Positions 62,166-64,000 of a stretch of 64,000 bases of DNA are shown piece after piece. This DNA is from Planctomycetota bacterium (GTDB lineage Bacteria; Planctomycetota; PUPC01; JACPCR01), in assembly GCA_027625095.1 (NCBI GenBank), contig JAQBXN010000010.1:1-64000 (forward strand), read 5' to 3'. Every line of letters begins with the position of its first letter. Positions within the stretch are counted from its first letter, which is position 1. The position numbers were made by a program, and so were the translations under genes. Below the pieces are notes generated by a model. That model had not been told where the DNA came from and made no database searches. It saw only the letters and a list, made by a program, of their open reading frames with translations.

Positions 62166-64000
62166 TTCAGGAGCTCTCTGATGCGTTTTTTCCGGAGTTC
62201 TTTTGTCTCTTCTTCAATTTTCTTTTGAAGCTGAAGAATGCCCCGGAGTAATTCTACCGCTTCGTTAAAGTCTTCCATTTCCAGCATGGCAGCGAGTACC
62301 TTTTCCATCTTGGCGATGAGCATCCTAGCGGATTCTGACGCTTCTTCTGCAATCGGCATCTGTGCCCCCTGATTTTCCAGGGAGGTTGAAAGGGCTTGAA
62401 CGGACTCAAGCATCACTGGAAAACTGTTTGTGCTGATGTCGTTCAAAGGAATGCAAATGCCCTGATCGAGGCGTTTCAGCAGTTCATCGTTTTCGATCCG
62501 GTTGTTTTGGATCTCGAGAAGGATGTCATTGAAAGACTGAGAAATTCCGGCGACCTCGTTTTGATTCTTGCGGCCACCAATTAAGACCCGATCCGAGTAG
62601 AGTTTGAGGTTGGACAGATCAGGTGTTTCGGTTTTGAGCTCTGTCTTGATGAATTCAAGATCTGTTTCTGATTCTCTGAGTTCTTCCAGAGCCCTCTCAA
62701 ATCGCCGGCGAAGGTTGAGTTCACGAGCCCCGATTTGTGAGAGCAGTTCGTCCAGGGTCACAATTTCAAATGTAAAGAGTTTTGAACTCCCATCCTTCGG
62801 TCCGGTCAGTGTGTTTCCGTCGCTGGCGACTACCTGAAGTTGCAGCTTCTGGCCGGGCTGGAGCTTCAGGTCCAGGACATCGAATGGTTCTCGGAGCGGC
62901 ACTTCTTTAAGCTGGTTGGAAGAAAGCCGGATGGCCCTGGTCAGATTTTCGCCTTCATCGATCTTGTATTGGAAATCGGCACTCGCGATTCCATACTCGT
63001 CTTTGATCGTTCCGCTGAATGGGATGATTGCCTTAGGCGTGATGGACTGCCGAATCCCGCGAAGGTTGGCGTCAATCTCAGGCGCTCGATCCGGCCGGGC
63101 GATTAGGGTCATCTGGGCTGCTTCACGGTTCTCAATACCATGCCGGTCGCGAAGTATCAGCCCCAGATTAGTGTCCTCCACCAGAGGAAAGCCGAAGCTG
63201 AATTCTTTTTCCGTTTGTGGCGTGAATTCATGGCTTGCTTTGCCCAGCGTGTAGCGAATCTGGGTCAGACTCTTGTTGGTGCGCCCCTTGAATTCCAACA
63301 CCGTACCGTGGGGTAGATTGTAGACGAGGGAATTGGCTTCGAGGGTTTCGTCCGTCAGCCCGGTGTATGACGGATATCGGCAATGGATGTTCAGTTCGGT
63401 GAGGGTCGGTGGCGGCACCGTCTCGATGACGAAGGGCCCTTCGAAATCATCGCCGCCACGGATTTCGAATTCGACCGGCTCAAGCAGGCCGGCAAAGCGA
63501 TGGACAAATTCCGCAGCACGGCCGCCAGCTTCTTCCTTCATGCCTACCTTGACCAGATAAGCGCGCCCACTGCTGCGGGAATTCATCATCCAATATCGAA
63601 TCTGAACCTTGGAGGGGATTCGCTTCCCGCCTGCGAGCACCCTGACAGAAAAATCGTCCCCGCGAGCGATCAGGATACGTCCGTCTTCAAAGCCGGGGAT
63701 TTGTAAATCTGTCTCGTGCGGCCACTCCGTTTCTGCAGACAGCATGATATTTCTCTTGAACCATATGCTCGCAGAGTCCGGCGCTGCAAACACAAAAACC
63801 GTCCAGGTGATGGCCAACCCGAGGCACAGCGAAAAAATCTTGTACAGCCGTCTGTAATCCAGCAGATGCGAGGGCCGCACTCCGCTTACCGCCTGTTCGG
63901 CCGACTGCATGGCCTGCCTTGCGAGAGCATGTGAAAACGTCCGGTCGCCCTCGGAAATACTTTTTTCCAACTCCAGCGCGGATATCAGGCGTCCGCCGAT
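62162..64000 (-). CDS. DUF4175-like membrane protein, cut by the window edge
   Basis: The frame is open to base 64000 with no stop, so the true start lies beyond the right edge; the TTG at 63970 is only the first possible start codon in the window. The visible 612 residues begin 'GGRLISALELEKSISEG', then have one membrane helix at about 55-75 ('IFSLCLGLAITWTVFVFA'), then a long beta-rich extracytoplasmic region (about 90-400), then coiled-coil helices to the end. Order and style match the DUF4175-type proteins of PVC genomes, often near Bat/MoxR-like clusters. It overlaps the coiled-coil gene by four bases. Function unknown. Its N-terminal helices lie outside the window. Confidence 0.8.
   Translation of the reverse strand: MGGRLISALELEKSISEGDRTFSHALARQAMQSAEQAVSGVRPSHLLDYRRLYKIFSLCLGLAITWTVFVFAAPDSASIWFKRNIMLSAETEWPHETDLQIPGFEDGRILIARGDDFSVRVLAGGKRIPSKVQIRYWMMNSRSSGRAYLVKVGMKEEAGGRAAEFVHRFAGLLEPVEFEIRGGDDFEGPFVIETVPPPTLTELNIHCRYPSYTGLTDETLEANSLVYNLPHGTVLEFKGRTNKSLTQIRYTLGKASHEFTPQTEKEFSFGFPLVEDTNLGLILRDRHGIENREAAQMTLIARPDRAPEIDANLRGIRQSITPKAIIPFSGTIKDEYGIASADFQYKIDEGENLTRAIRLSSNQLKEVPLREPFDVLDLKLQPGQKLQLQVVASDGNTLTGPKDGSSKLFTFEIVTLDELLSQIGARELNLRRRFERALEELRESETDLEFIKTELKTETPDLSNLKLYSDRVLIGGRKNQNEVAGISQSFNDILLEIQNNRIENDELLKRLDQGICIPLNDISTNSFPVMLESVQALSTSLENQGAQMPIAEEASESARMLIAKMEKVLAAMLEMEDFNEAVELLRGILQLQKKIEEETKELRKKRIRELLK

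Noticed and set aside
1-64000. CRISPR arrays, tRNA or rRNA genes, insertion sequences, prophage or integrase genes
   Set aside because: No regularly spaced direct repeats, no cloverleaf-like segments in intergenic DNA, and no transposase-, integrase- or phage-like protein among the open frames. This was by eye, so a covariance-model search could still find a small RNA.

Overview
The window reads as a piece of chromosome from a free-living, heterotrophic Gram-negative bacterium of the PVC type, most likely Verrucomicrobiota, with Planctomycetota or Lentisphaerota as alternatives. This is inferred from the mixture of families: a DUF4175-like membrane protein with its coiled-coil partner, very large exported TPR proteins, NPCBM and DUF1080/LamG-like domains, DUF6807, several PhyH dioxygenases, sugar-phosphate isomerase-like TIM barrels, futalosine-pathway MqnA, and intergenic GC-rich palindromes of the kind common in these phyla. 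There is no rRNA, tRNA, CRISPR array, transposase or phage module that I can see, and no sign of a recent island. Genes stand alone or in short operons.

Layout. 0.3-3.2 kb: a single-pass membrane protein with two LamG-like domains (minus strand). 3.5-5.4 kb: polyprenyl diphosphate synthase and an EamA-type transporter. 5.4-6.9 kb: a pspA-pspB-pspC stress operon preceded by a near-consensus sigma-54 promoter. 6.8-7.6 kb: intergenic region with a REP-like cluster of palindromes. 7.6-14.3 kb: a small secreted or membrane ORF, a lactonase-type beta-propeller, a sugar isomerase-like protein, a lipoprotein aldose 1-epimerase, a PH-domain membrane protein, a D-threonine-aldolase-like PLP enzyme and MqnA. 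14.6-17.4 kb: an SGNH hydrolase and a PhyH dioxygenase. 17.5-29.6 kb: three exported TPR proteins in a row, the last of 2654 residues. 29.7-33.8 kb: HOT-type alcohol dehydrogenase, DUF4416, a HEAT-repeat protein and DUF6807. 34.0-37.5 kb: an operon of thiolase-like protein, DUF35 and acyl-CoA synthetase. 37.8-41.8 kb: PilZ, a sugar kinase with a Rieske fusion protein, and an SGNH hydrolase. 42-47 kb: a large membrane protein, an alpha/beta hydrolase and a glucose-6-phosphate dehydrogenase fused to a cyclic-nucleotide-binding domain. 47.3-50 kb: an enolase-superfamily dehydratase overlapping an M81 peptidase. 50-53 kb: PhyH, an unusual TatC and MobA. 53-57.4 kb: PLPBP, GNAT and an MrfA-like helicase. 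57.5-64 kb: an NPCBM protein, a small protein with an HNH nuclease, and the DUF4175 cluster, whose first gene runs off the right edge.

How it fits together. Several units serve carbon use (lactonase, epimerase, isomerase, kinase, MR-type dehydratase, Zwf) and envelope construction or surveillance (Psp, TatC, the TPR trio, the DUF4175 cluster). The most unusual items are domain architectures: Zwf with a C-terminal cyclic-nucleotide-binding domain whose ligand-contact residues are kept, TatC carrying roughly 150 extra residues in its first periplasmic loop, a thiolase lacking the nucleophilic cysteine next to DUF35, and the 2.6-kiloresidue TPR protein with four beta-sandwich-like modules that also occur in its operon neighbour. 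The intergenic DNA carries at least three families of short dispersed inverted repeats.
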